DNA of 64,000 nt from the NCBI GenBank assembly GCA_009733775.1, contig WOGZ01000118.1, positions 1 through 64,000 of the forward strand. Reading direction: 5' to 3'. A program made the translations under genes and the position numbers. The notes below the pieces were generated by a model. That model worked only from the letters and a program-made list of their open reading frames with translations, made no database searches and was not told the origin of the DNA. The DNA is from Alectoria sarmentosa (lineage: Eukaryota; Ascomycota; Lecanoromycetes; Lecanorales; Parmeliaceae). This document shows positions 11,201 to 22,132 of the stretch, piece by piece (within the stretch, counting starts at the first letter, position 1; each line of letters begins with the position of its first letter).

Positions 11201-11670
11201 ATGTCCCAAAGCAAGGATGGAGGCGGAGGCGGAGGCAGACCCAGTCCAACGACCTTCGCTTCCGTGCCTTGTGAACTCTGTGACGAGATCTACAGACGCG
11301 CAGTCATCGGCGAGAACGGGTTGCTCTCTGTTACTAGGCGCTCAACTGACTACGACATTTCCAGAGGAATTGAAACCTATCAGAACGATTATCCATGAGA
11401 GCACATCGACCGCACAATTCGCACGAGGAGCCTACGAAGTATTTTACCACCAGAACACCTTTCTCACCGCCTCCCAAGCTCTACCCGATTTCGTCAATTG
11501 CAGAATCATCAATTTGAAACCGAGGATCTTTCGATGTCAACGCAGGGGTCGGTTGCTTAGAGGTCACGATTCACGAGAAGTTCTAATTCCATCTAGAAGT
11601 GCGGGACGGACCTTGGAGTACAGTTGCATGCAATCTCAGCATTCGACGCCAGGAACGTAGCTCAAGGCCC
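11201..11670 (+). pseudogene. F-box-like paralogue, array copy 4, decayed
   Basis: Begins with a Gly-rich leader, then ASVPCELCDEIYRR, where both Arg residues of the family's LPRELRD motif have become Cys (CGN to TGT, C-to-T type). The first frame ends at 11398; homology resumes in another frame with TAQFARGAYEVFYHQNTF, so a frameshift lies around 11350-11380. No splice pair explains the shift. Best read as a decaying paralogue with both RIP-like transitions and an indel. Confidence 0.65.
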
Positions 11671-12523
11671 GAGGTTCGAGCTTCAACAATGACAAGAGAA
11701 GCAAAGCCAATTGGAGTCCTTCCTGCTTGCGAACAGCGAACCGGAGACATCAGGTGCTGTGAATAGTACTATGAGATCCGCATTTGGTGATTCTCGGATT
11801 AGTCGAAAACCGGAAATAAAGCACTTGACTGCTCAAGTAGAGGATGCTACAATGCCTCCGGCGATTGATTCCTTCCACATGATATGGGGCCTTATGATGA
11901 ACACGCAAAGGCTTGGATGCTACAGAACCGCCAAAGTAGGTCATGACGAGCATGGCCAGAGCATTCCAATGGTTGTAGAGACTACACAACATCAGGATTG
12001 ATTCAGACGGCAGCGGCTACAGTCTCGAGATCGTGCTCCTTGAGATTGAATTTCGAGCCACCATTGACACTGTTGAAAACGACCATACGAACCATACGAA
12101 CCACACGAACGAAGATAATTAGGTCTTCCATGAGCCCATGTTCGGACAGAGGCTAGCTGCTCTGTCGTTTCAAATGGGTTCGGGACATGCGGATATCGTC
12201 AGAGAGTGTCTCACAGATTGTCATACAACTCAGGACATTTGACAGACATTATTCTTCACAAGGACTGGATGGAGAAGGTGGATTTGGGACTCATCCGCTC
12301 TCAAACCGTAAGATGCGATGAGAGCGCCGGTTGAGCAAACACCTTACTCAAGGGGAGTGTGGCATTGTACGTACCTTCAGTAAAACCTGTGTACAAAATC
12401 AAATGTACATCTTCAGCGGCGAACTGCGCCGAGAACATCCTACAACAGCCTTAGCAGCGTTCGTTGCACAGCCACAGTGTATGCCCACGAAGTGGAAGCG
12501 GACGCTGCGACCAGCATTACACG
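11671..12523. other. Intergenic, possible remnants of array copy 4
   Basis: Short frames only. A stretch near 12010-12100 could be a degraded C-terminus of the preceding pseudogene, but the similarity is too weak to assert. Confidence 0.35.
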
Positions 12524-12781
12524 TACGGAAGTCTGCACCAAAAGTCCTGGACAGCGCTGATTCCAGCCCTAAACCTACTTACTCTCGGAAGGCGACCCCG
12601 TAGTGGAATGCCCTAGAAATACTTCATGCGAGCGCATGCTCTGACTTTTAGGGACCTTTTTTGGGGGGGTGGATAGGCGAGGGGGGCCCCGAACCCCAAA
12701 TCGGACTGGGGCTTAGTTTATCCCCGATGGATCATGGCGCGGAAGTCTTGGCGTCTAGGACTTTTGGTGCCCATCCCCGTA
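12524..12781. mobile_element. MITE-like TIR element, copy B
   Basis: A 258-bp element flanked by TA on both sides. The left end is CGGAAGTCTGCACCAAAAG and the right end, read on the minus strand, is CGGGGATGGGCACCAAAAG, continuing with GTCCTRGAC on both. The interior shares blocks with copy A. No coding capacity; it contains a G-rich run near 12662-12690. It lies about 0.9 kb upstream of the caspase-like gene. Confidence 0.7.
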
Positions 12782-13719
12782 GGTAAGTAGTAGACAAGGT
12801 GACAGTGGTGTCTCGATTGATGAAAAAAGATGGAAGAGGGCTTCTCGACGTACAGGCGTGACGGGTACTTTAGGTGTTTCAAATGCTGCAGCACTACCCC
12901 TCATGGTGGCAATAGTCATATGTGTGTCAAGGTACTAGCGTCCTTTTGTCACAGGCTTCACATGGTATAAGTAGCTAAGTTGTCTACACATCATATCATA
13001 GCTGGACAACCAATCTTTCATACATCAATCTCAACAGTAGGTCCGGCCAAGAAATTAGAGGTGACGGCTTGAGGCGGCCCCGAGACCGAGAGTGGAGGGA
13101 GTTGTTCTATTCTTCAGGTCTCAATATCACAACCTTCGAGACTCTGGTCTATGTATCCTCTAGTCTTCGATCGGGCACCTACGGCAAGTGTGGCAGCTAA
13201 GCCCAAGTTAGAGAAATGTGTCTGTCCTGCATCTATCGTGTCCTTTATACTGTACATACGAGCACTTTTTGTCGTCTTGATCCATCAATATGTCGGGGCA
13301 AAGCAGAAGACTGCTATGGCAAGCTCCTTCGTTCTAGATGTCTCGCGAAAGCCTCAAAAGGCATTGGCTATCACGACACCCGCTTGGGCGCCGAAGCCAC
13401 GCCGATGAGTTCATTGACAGTCACAAAGCATGCACGTCAAGGAACCCGTTGCAAGACCTGACATCGCCATATCAAAGCTATCGCACTGTTCCAAGGGGAA
13501 TCCGCACGCTGGTTCCTGCACTGGGTGAATTGAAGGAGAGCCGTAGAAAGCTCAAGCCATGGGGTATCTACAGTCTACGCGCCGACAGGGGTCTGACCAG
13601 AAGTGGCTTGCACGTGACTGGTAGCCTCGTCGAGGGATTGCGTCCCCTCTCAGTGAACTGCTCGTCCTTGTGCAAACCTCTCGTGAATTGCACTGGATGT
13701 ACTCTGATCGGTGCTCGTT
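12782..13719. other. Upstream region of caspase-like gene
   Basis: Nothing coding can be supported. Overlapping 80-130-codon frames occur near 13151-13736 but carry no domain features and no splice join into the caspase frame. Confidence 0.4.
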
Positions 13720-15708
13720 ATGGCAGGCGTTCATGACACAAGCAGAGCAGAGTATCATATCAAAGACCTGCCAGCCTTTCTCAAGCGGGTCGAGGAGGCC
13801 ACCAAAGCTGCATTTCCAAACGCTGGACGATCTCGATACACCACCGTGAATGTGCTGCTTCTTTTCTGGGAAGATGATGACCTTGGTGTCATTGATGAAG
13901 TCAAGCTCCTACAAAAAGTATTTTACGACATTTATGGGTATCCCACCGAGCGCTGGCCCATACCGTCGCAGGATGCCGACGACGCCCTACTACAAAAGTT
14001 GTTGACATTCAGAAAGAGTAAGGACCGTGATGACAACTTGTTTATTATATATTACGGAGGTCACGGTTACTTGAATCCCTCTCGTCAGCCTATCTGGGTC
14101 TGGTAAGCGTAATGTTATCCATACTTCTGTGTCACGGAGTCTTCATCGGAACTTCGAGATAGCAGTGTCTTATAAATATACCTATCGATATTAACATATT
14201 TGGCACTGACTCTTCCGTCCTACTTTTATAGTAGACAAACACTGCCTACATCCACAGTCAAGTGGTACGCTCATGGGGCTATGCTAGAGAATCTGAAGTC
14301 AGATGTTTTACTGTTGCTGGATTGCTGCACCGCTGGTGGAACGGGAGGTGATGCTACCAACGGCGTCAAGGAAATCATAGCAGCTTGCGGATTCGAAACG
14401 TGGACACCGGGTGTCGGCCCTCACTCATTCACCAGTGCCTTGATCGAGGAACTCAAAAGGCTCTCGACAGGACCTGCATTCTCAATAGCCGGCCTGCACA
14501 GTCGCATTCTGGAGCGATTAAGACATTGGAGCGTTGTGTTTAATGCAGAGGAATATGGGTATGTGGATGAGCAAGGCCGGGCGCAGGATCGTGAACGGAA
14601 CAAGACACCTATCTACATTGCCTTGAATAAGAATACCATATTTCGGAGTATCCAGCTTACGCCATGCCCTGTTGAACTGCAACTAGCTGCGGACTCCCCG
14701 AAAACGCCGTCCGAAAGGGTCCAAGATCCGTCAATGGAATTGCTATCTTCTTTCATGGAAGAATTTTCAAGAGAACGCACGGACATATTGATCTCGGTAC
14801 GAATTAAGTCAACACAACAATTGGAAGTTCAACAAATATCCGGGTGGATTCGAGAGATACCGCTTCTAGCCACGGCCGTCACACTCCATGGCGTGACTAG
14901 AAGCCACTCAACAATGATATTGATGGGTATACCTGTCGCAGTCTGGGATCTGCTTCCCAATGATCCGGCCTGCTCTTTTGTCGGCTTTACGACGTCCAAG
15001 AACTTGTTGCTCAACGAAAGCGGCCAGCACTTGAACAACAACGTACGCATACCAGCGCAGTCATTTCGACGTACCGTTGAACAGACGGACGAACAATCTT
15101 ATCTTTTCTTCTCGGAAGACACCGACCTTCGGTTTCTGGAAGAGCTCCGTGAAAAAGAGTCTGTAAATCAAGTCCAGACTCTCCTGAAAGAGGACAACCA
15201 GCACATCTCCTGGGTCTGCAATCTTAAGATGCCTAGTGGTAGAGACAGCGTCAACATTCGCTGCATCGAACGCGATGTTTCACCGGGAATTTACAAGGTC
15301 TGCTGGCACTTCGCCTATATCATCAATCGGGACGACTGGAACCCCCACGTTCCAGCCAAGATATGTTGCTTTGCCGGAAAGGCTGTCAATGAAAGAGAAT
15401 TCTTAGCAAGGACCACCGACTTTACGCAGCCATGGATCAGCACCGACTTTGACAAGATTATCTACCCTTGGAATCGAGCTCAGGAGAGCTTCGACATCCC
15501 CAGTGTCGACCACGAAAAGCGGATTCCCGAGGCTCATCTGAAAGCGTCAGGAACGTATGTCCGACTAATGTCGTCGAACTCAGTCAGAGTATCAAATAAT
15601 GATGGGAGGAATATAGCAATCCTGATACGGAAATTGGGGCCTGGTGCTGGCGGAGGGTTGCTGTTCTTCATGGGGTGTGAGTTGCTGCAGCTATCACGTA
15701 CATTTTAA
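13720..15708 (+). CDS. Caspase-like (peptidase C14 fold) protein
   Basis: Two exons: 13720-14102 and 14232-15708, with a 129-bp intron (GTAAGC donor) in phase 2, giving 619 residues. The N-terminal third is a caspase-fold p20 domain: the catalytic His lies in LFIIYYGGHGY (His115) and the catalytic Cys in LLLLDCCTAGG (Cys160), so the His/Cys dyad is intact. The downstream 400 residues match no domain I know. There is no NB-ARC, NACHT or repeat module and no Pro-rich metacaspase leader, so it differs from canonical metacaspases. A further donor-like GTGAGT near 15675 with an acceptor at about 15724 would only change the last few residues. Role in fungal cell death or heterokaryon incompatibility is possible but inferred. 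TIR-element copies lie on both sides. Confidence 0.75.
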
Positions 15709-15983
15709 CTTTCAAAGCTTCTCCTGTCGCTGTCGGATCTTAGAACGCTGCAACGACCGTCTAGCAACATTGATTTGCTCAGCAATCTTCTTGGACTTGA
15801 GATACCAGCGTCTCAGAGCAACGCATCTGCTCTGAAACGGATGAACTTTTAGGGTCAGGGTCATAAAGTAGCAACGCGATAAATAGATTGAAGTCGAGAG
15901 AAAAAACGGTGAGTGCGTAATATGGTCGTGACGGATTCGATTTTTGCCTCCGAATGTTTCATGTACTAGGTAGTACCCGGTCT
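15709..15983. other. Intergenic, nothing recognised
   Basis: Sequence between the caspase-like stop codon and the TIR-element fragment; no feature supported. Confidence 0.3.
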
Positions 15984-16030
15984 TGGCGCCGGAGTCTTGG
16001 CGTCCAGGACTTTTGGTGCAGACCGCCGGA
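15984..16030. mobile_element. TIR-element end fragment, copy C
   Basis: About 45 bp matching the right end of copy B (GTCTTGGCGTC, then AGGACTTTTGGTGC), without its terminal TA and without a recognisable left end upstream. A solo remnant of the same family. Confidence 0.55.
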
Positions 16031-16322
16031 GAATTACGTCAAGAGCGGATTTATCCCAGCATGGAAGATTATCATAATTTATAACATCATCTCAGCAAAT
16101 CACTTGGACAGAACTATTTTGCCTGCGAATCTAATTCTCAACCATTCGAATAAATTCCTACGTGACGGCTTTTATTTTGACGCGCTCACTCTTGAGATAG
16201 CAGAAAATCGCTGCTTCCTGGGGTAAGTACGAGCTGAAAAGTGACAGGGGAGGAGGCCTTCGCAATAGTATCAATGGCTTTCAAAGCTACCTAAACTCCG
16301 GCCGCACAGCCAATCCACGGAC

Positions 16323-17126
16323 ATGGAGACCCAATCTCCCTCCTCCACCCCGGTAATCGATCGTACAACCGTCCTCTCTTTATCCGCGGCCCTCTCTGTC
16401 CTCATCATAGCATACGCCGCTTCTCTTCGCGTTCTCCATGCCGCCACGACCACCAAGCTCCGCATCCTCTTCATCTGGCACCTCTTCGACTCCCTGATCC
16501 ACTTCACCTTCGAAGGCTCTTTCCTCTACAATTGCTTCTTCACCTACACGTTGGTCCCAAATTCAAGCGACTACCCGCATCCCGCGAACTTGACTTCTCC
16601 CGGCGTGTACTTCATGGGCTACGCAGATCGATTGTATGGAAGCCAGTATGGCACAAGTCCTACGGCAAAGTTATGGCAGGAATATGCAAAAGCGGATAAG
16701 AGATGGGGAGGAGCGGACTTGACTGTCATTAGCCTTGAGCTATTGACTGTTTTCGCAGCTGGGCCATTGGCTGCGTATATTTGTGAGCTGGTGCGACACA
16801 GGGATAGTGGAGGGAAGCTATGGTTCTGGGCGAGTATTCTAGCTACGGGAGAGCTCTATGGAGGTCAGTGTTCAGCTTCGCGGGCAGGGTACTGAGAGCA
16901 TTGGCTGATGAGTTCAGGCTTCATGACCTTCGCACCGGAATGGCTATCTGGGAATCCAAATTTAGACACAAGCAACTTCATGTATCTCTGGGTGTACTTG
17001 GTCTTCTTCAATATGCTTTGGGTGTGGTTCCCTTTTTGGGTCTTGTACGAGGCATACAACAACATCAACTTGGCGTTTGCGAGGGCCAGTGGTGCGATAG
17101 GGGGTGAGACCAAGAAAACTGCATAG
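16323..17126 (+). CDS. EBP (emopamil-binding)-type sterol isomerase homologue
   Basis: Two exons: 16323-16863 and 16918-17126, with a 54-bp intron, giving 249 residues and about five hydrophobic helices. The family signature is present: IWHLFDSLIHFTFEGSF with the His-x3-Glu pair (His60, Glu64), LTVISLELLTVFAAGPL with Glu139, and FFNMLWVWFPFWVLYEAY with the Asn-x2-Trp pair (Asn212, Trp215). Human EBP uses equivalent residues for delta8-delta7 sterol isomerisation in the ER. Fungal ergosterol synthesis normally uses the unrelated ERG2 enzyme, so this protein may act on another sterol or terpenoid, or may be redundant. An ER location is inferred from the family. Confidence 0.85.
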
Positions 17127-17732
17127 CTGTCTGGTACAGAATATAGCAATACATGAATAAGCTGGTCAAGAGTCGCTTCAACGAGTCGAATGAAGGGACG
17201 CCACTAAGCCTGCTACCTCGGTTCTAAGGGATGCATCTCGTCTACAACGAGTTCACATACAAGTGCCAGTAAAGAGGGAGGTTTTAGGATTGCATCCCGT
17301 CCGCCATCGCGCAACTGTGGTGAAGGCCAGAACTTGCATTAACCGCTCGCCTCACTTTGATGTGGTAAATCTTCTGACATTAATACTCATCGCCTACGCC
17401 CGAACCCTACTCAACAGCAGCAATCATGGCTGCTACTACCTCAAAGGTCAATCAATGCTAGACTAACGATGCTCTTTGAAGGTGGTGGCTGAGCAACAGG
17501 TACTGTCAAGTTCATGGGCCCTATCGAAAGCCACCAATGTTGCATCCAGGGGCTATTTAGATCACGAAGCTTTATATCGTAGAGAAGTCCGGGCAAGTGT
17601 TATCTCAAACCACGCTTTTCATAAAATATTTTGATACTATCCTACTATCATCACACGTTCAATCGTAAACACTCGGACAAGAAGCAATCTCGACGCGGGT
17701 ACAAGAAGCCGTTGAAATTCAGGACCTAGTTA
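17127..17732. other. Intergenic, nothing recognised
   Basis: Start of a gene-poor stretch; only short frames and no repeat or RNA gene seen. Confidence 0.4.
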
Positions 17733-18250
17733 TCACTGGGCAACGAGCGTTTTTGATATACCTTGCTGCCACCACTGTCTACCAATATCCCTGTGGAAAT
17801 TTTCATGATCTGAGATGCCGATCTCGAAAGTTAAGAAGTTCCAGGGTGCGGTCTTGTCTACATCGACGCATTGCTGGGCAATTGCACAGCCGCGCGTGTG
17901 TCGATAGACACTGATCGCCTCCAAGCCAGGTAAAATTACTTACGGTCCCAACATTTGTTCCAACCAGGCCTGACGGTACCGAGGCGGTCACGCCGCGAGT
18001 ATTCATGCATCTTGGCAGCCTACTCGGAGTCCAGATACGTGATCCAGCACTGATGCCTGAATACGTAGCGATATATGAACCCAGCGCCAGCATATGAAGA
18101 CAACTCGATCAGGAAGTGTTCCAATTTCCCACGGTGTACTGGATCCGTCCGTATGGTGAAGTCGGCATAAAATAGCACGTGATCAGGAATTTCAGGGTAT
18201 TCCGCCAAGTTTGTATCGAAGGGGGCGATCCATCATCCATGAAAACCTAT
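17733..18250 (-). pseudogene. Relic of an unidentified gene
   Basis: Protein-like sequence on the minus strand: APFDTNLAEYPEIPDHVLF and HFLIELSSYAGAGFIYRYVF run to YLDSE-stop-AAKMHEYSRRDR, where the TAG at 18020-18022 looks like a mutated CAG. A second protein-like stretch, CVDVDKTAPWNFLTFEIGI with FHRDIGRQWWQQ, follows in another frame to 17733. The two cannot be joined by a normal-sized intron. I do not recognise the family; I infer a truncated gene broken by a C-to-T stop. Confidence 0.4.
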
Positions 18251-20150
18251 GGTTGCGAACTGGAGGTTTATAAACTTCTTTACGCAGGCCAATCCAGATC
18301 CCGACAGTTTCACTGGCGGCGCGTATAAACGGTGACGGATTCGCCAAATTCCCTACGCTTGGGATGAAGGATCCTGAGCAGATGAACTTGATGATCCACC
18401 TTGTTGACGTAGGGTAGACTAAATAGGCCCTGCTTCAGCTGCAAATGTTAATGACTACCTATTCACCCAAGGATCCAGGAAGAATCTCTCCTTTGCCGAC
18501 GTTTGCGGAAAGTGGCTTTCTCTGATTTTGTCGGTACATTATCTTGGAACCCCCAACTTGGCCTTTGGTCCCACCAGTCCTCTAACGGCATTGTAAGCTA
18601 AGAACCTCAAAATTGGGCCTGTTGAGGAGTTACAAAACACAAAGTAGAAGGTCAAGCAGATGTGCGAGGACCAAAGTAGACTCTGCGCAACCTCGATCCG
18701 TTGCCGGGCAAGATAGGAGTTCACGATCCTGTCATCAAGTCGAAAATGAGAGGCGGGGTGATCGGCTTTGGCGTAGCGTCTGTTGAGTATTCTTTTCACG
18801 CTCGCAGTCCGTCACTACATATTCGTTCGTCTCCCAAACCAAACATACGATGGCCCTCCAGAGCACCAATTCTATGGCGGTCCTTACTCCCCATCCATTT
18901 CTGATACACCCTTTAAGGCTGACATGGCTGGTGTGTCGCTGAGAGATGATTGAGCATCAAGTCACGGCTACTTGCTGAATTCAAGGACCCAAGTTCCGTG
19001 TGCAGAATAGATAGACTACGCTAGTTTGAATGGAGATCTGTCTAGTATCTCACCACTCAAAGCGCTCAGGCAGTCGAGAGTTGGATGAAGTCTGTCAAAC
19101 CTTCATAACCACTTCCCCGACGTGTTTCGTCAGTCAACTTTGGTGTCTCTGTCCTTGTTGCTCCTGATGCCTTGATTGTTTCAGTATCGACAACAAGATC
19201 GATGCAGTAGACGGGTCTTCGCATGTGAAGAGGTCCTCGCGTTGTAGGTTCCGTCGAAGTTGGACGTAACGCTAGATCGCTAGGCGTTACGTGCCTTTGT
19301 TTGCGCTTGGGATTGCTATGATCCACCTATTTCTATTTTTCCCTCTGTCGGATTTGAGAGATTTTACGATTGAGGACTATGACAAATCTTCGTCTCTATT
19401 CCATAAAGTACTTTACTTAAGGTATGGGAGATAGCCTTTGCTTTCCAAGATGCTTGGAGCAATGCCTCTGATCAGCAAGGCTGACCAGATTCTCTTTCAA
19501 AGCGCGCCTTGTTGAACCATCAACACCATTCAAATTGGATACTTTACCACTCATCGGAATATGATGCCGTCTAAGGTAGTCACGAAACCCCGCCAACGGG
19601 CCAAGAAACCGGCCCAATGCTTTTCCCCCCCCCCCTGCCCCCATGACTAAAGTATTCTTAGCTTGGGGACCCTTCCTTGATCGACCCGCCCGTCTCGGAC
19701 GCTAGTGTACTCCAGGCAACTTGATGAAGTCATCTTTTATGATTCTATGATTCTATGATTAATTAAGGTAATAAAACGCATCCGCGTGGGGCTAAACACA
19801 AGGTGTTTGGTTACCCCTACAGCTCCCGAGCACTGGCCGGCAGAGTTTCAGCGCCTTGGTTGATCGAACATATTTACTAAGCGGCCAAGACAGGCTTAGT
19901 TGTTCCTCGAAAAGACCCTGCTGCTATTTCGTGGGGTTGCTAGCCTCGGCGGGGTACTGCTTATCCGCGTACTATACTACTTACTACTTAGTGATATACC
20001 TTATTTCAACAGCGCCCAAAATGCAGCACCATTATTCACTCCTGTGGTCGTGGAGTATACCGTACTTTAGTAGCGTTTCATTTTCCTTGTTTTCTCCAAT
20101 TTACTTACCCGTAAAGAGTGCATAAACTACGCCTAGGCTTTCTTTGCACC

Positions 20151-20180
20151 CTTTCCTTTCCTTTCCTTTCCTTTCCTTTC
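20151..20180. repeat. (CTTTC)6 microsatellite
   Basis: Six perfect tandem copies of the pentamer CTTTC on the plus strand in non-coding sequence. Confidence 0.9.
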
Positions 20181-21526
20181 CCAAGTACTTGTCTATCATC
20201 AAGACTACTCCAGACCCTATGTGACCGTGTGCACATTCACTCAACATTCTCTTAGCATCAGTCCTTTTGAATGCTGAAGTTGGTTGACTGCCCAAAGGCA
20301 AATCTATTTGTTGGACTTTCTCTTACTCGTTCTACAGCCATAGCCTACAATGTACGAGGCCAGTCGACAAAGGTGTCGCTTCCATGGCCCCTGGGCATTC
20401 TTTTAGCCCGGCCAGTTCCTGGCTTGCGCATGACAAGAATTGCCAGTCTTTCCTGTCCCCCACAGTAAAGCCTCAAAGCTCTGACAAGGGTTCAACTGCG
20501 GGGAGCAGCGCCTCAACCGCATAGCTTTCTGTCCTACCCCGGAAATAGCATCTCCATCCTCAGCTCTCATCCCATCTTGATCAATCATCGCCTGTCTACA
20601 AGAACTGGCAAGCGCTGCGGCCTAACACTGTCAATGGACCGAGCCAAACGTATCTCATTCAATTGAAGCGACCATTGATGGCGTCACCTTGCCTATCAGG
20701 TTGGCCCAAAACATGGATGAAAAAGCGACGTTGGCTTTTGTGGCGTCCCAAAGTCCGTCATCGCGTCGTCGTTGAGACATGGGGGATCGGCGGTCAAATC
20801 CGTTAACAGAGCTAGTCCAGTGGAGACTCAAATTGGAAGCTCATTCTCGGAGTGCCGTTTGGCAAACATGTACAAGAGCAAGCAGATACTCTGCCAATAC
20901 CGTCAGTGAGAGTAGGAATCCAACGACTAACTTAGCAATGGCGTTGTTCGAGGACGGTCAGTGTACAGAAAGGGAAAAAAAAAGAGGAGCGAGACTGTTG
21001 CAAGATGATCGCCTTCTCCGTACCCACCTGAGCGGCCGCAATGGTCTTGATACTGGAGGCGTACCTCGTATGCACGAGGTGCGCTACTATATGGAGTGTG
21101 GGGACCTGCACGGTCGATCAACGGTTGGAATCGAAACTCGGGACAAGCTGGGCCTTGCATGTACAGGACGCTACTGCTGTGCTTCGCGATGAAGGTCTGC
21201 GATCTCTACCAAGCGATGTCAGACAATCACCACGTTTACCCCATTGTGATTAATGTCGCATGGTCAAGGCAGAATGATGAGGTGAGCGGATAGCTATTGC
21301 ATCATTTCAACCAGGGCCTGCATATGTCGCACCTTGAAGAAAATGCTTGGGGCTCAATGATAGGATCGCAAGCTTCTCTCTCCTCAATCCCGCCAGTGGA
21401 GCAAAGACTGACTTGACAAGATGTTGATTTTCATCGTCATGGCTCCGAGCCTCCTACCCTGGTGATTGATGTCATCGGTGCCTACGCTACAGACGATCTG
21501 AAGCCGAATGCCCGTGAGCAAACGTC

Positions 21527-21533
21527 TATAAGA
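21527..21533 (+). promoter_or_regulatory. Candidate TATA box of hydrophobin gene
   Basis: TATAAGA about 150 bp upstream of the hydrophobin ATG, a plausible core promoter for a highly expressed gene. Position and match only; no transcript evidence. Confidence 0.4.
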
Positions 21534-21681
21534 GTCTGCAAAATTCCATCTACTTCTTCAGATCAAGCAGCAGCAGCAGCATCATTATATCCATTTCTAC
21601 TCTGTTTCCAAGTCAGATATCAAACAATTCCACAATCCTCCAAAAAATATCCCCAAATACCTTACCCCTCAAACATTCACA

Positions 21682-22132
21682 ATGCACTTTTCCACCGTCA
21701 TCACCACCGCCCTCTTCGGTGCCTCCACCATGGCCATGCCAGCCTTCAACAAGCGCGCAATCCTTTGCCCCGGTCTCGAAAGTACCCCTGAATGCTGTGC
21801 CGTCAATGCCCTCGGTGTCGCTGACCTGAACTGTGCTCCTCGTACGTCCTGCTTACCCATAATCATCTTCCTCTATCTATCCCTGTTTCTATATATATCT
21901 CCGCTATCCCCAAGAAGATGGTGGTTAACTGATCTTCTGATTCGCAGCTCCGATGCTCCCTGCAAACATCACGGCTTTCACTGCCATCTGTGCGTCTATT
22001 GGGCAGCAGGCTCAGTGCTGTACCCTCCCTGTTGTGAGTTTTCCTTGTTGAAAGACGGTTTGTGTGATGTGATTTGGGCTTATTCTTTCGGCGCAGCTGG
22101 GTCAAGCGCTGCTTTGCGAGAGCCCTCCTTGA
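21682..22132 (+). CDS. Class II hydrophobin
   Basis: Three exons: 21682-21841, 21948-22033 and 22097-22132, with introns of 106 and 63 bp, giving 93 residues. A signal peptide (MHFSTVITTALFGASTMAMP) is followed by a likely Lys-Arg processing site. The eight cysteines are at 29, 38-39, 51, 68, 77-78 and 89: spacing C-8-CC-11-C-16-C-8-CC-10-C, the class II pattern. The intron positions, flanking the CAPP segment and before LGQALLC, are those common in this family. The secreted protein should assemble at air-water or cell-wall surfaces. It sits alone at the end of a gene-poor stretch, with a TATA-like box upstream. Confidence 0.95.

Larger units (their letters stand above)
18251..21681. other. 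Gene-poor 3.4-kb region
   Basis: No gene can be supported. It holds a C-rich homopolymer near 19625-19635, a short ATTCTATG repeat near 19740-19760 and a CTTTC pentanucleotide tract (listed separately). The frame at 20779-21192 has no features. Confidence 0.45.

Noticed and set aside
13151..13736. Overlapping frames upstream of the caspase-like gene
   Set aside because: No domain features and no splice site pair joining them to the caspase frame.
15675..15724. Possible extra intron at the end of the caspase-like gene
   Set aside because: Donor and acceptor motifs exist, but splicing only swaps the last residues and leads to an early stop, so the simpler unspliced end was kept.
18539..21293. 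Many 60-140-codon frames in the gene-poor region
   Set aside because: They overlap on both strands, show no domains or signal peptides, and have the density expected by chance.
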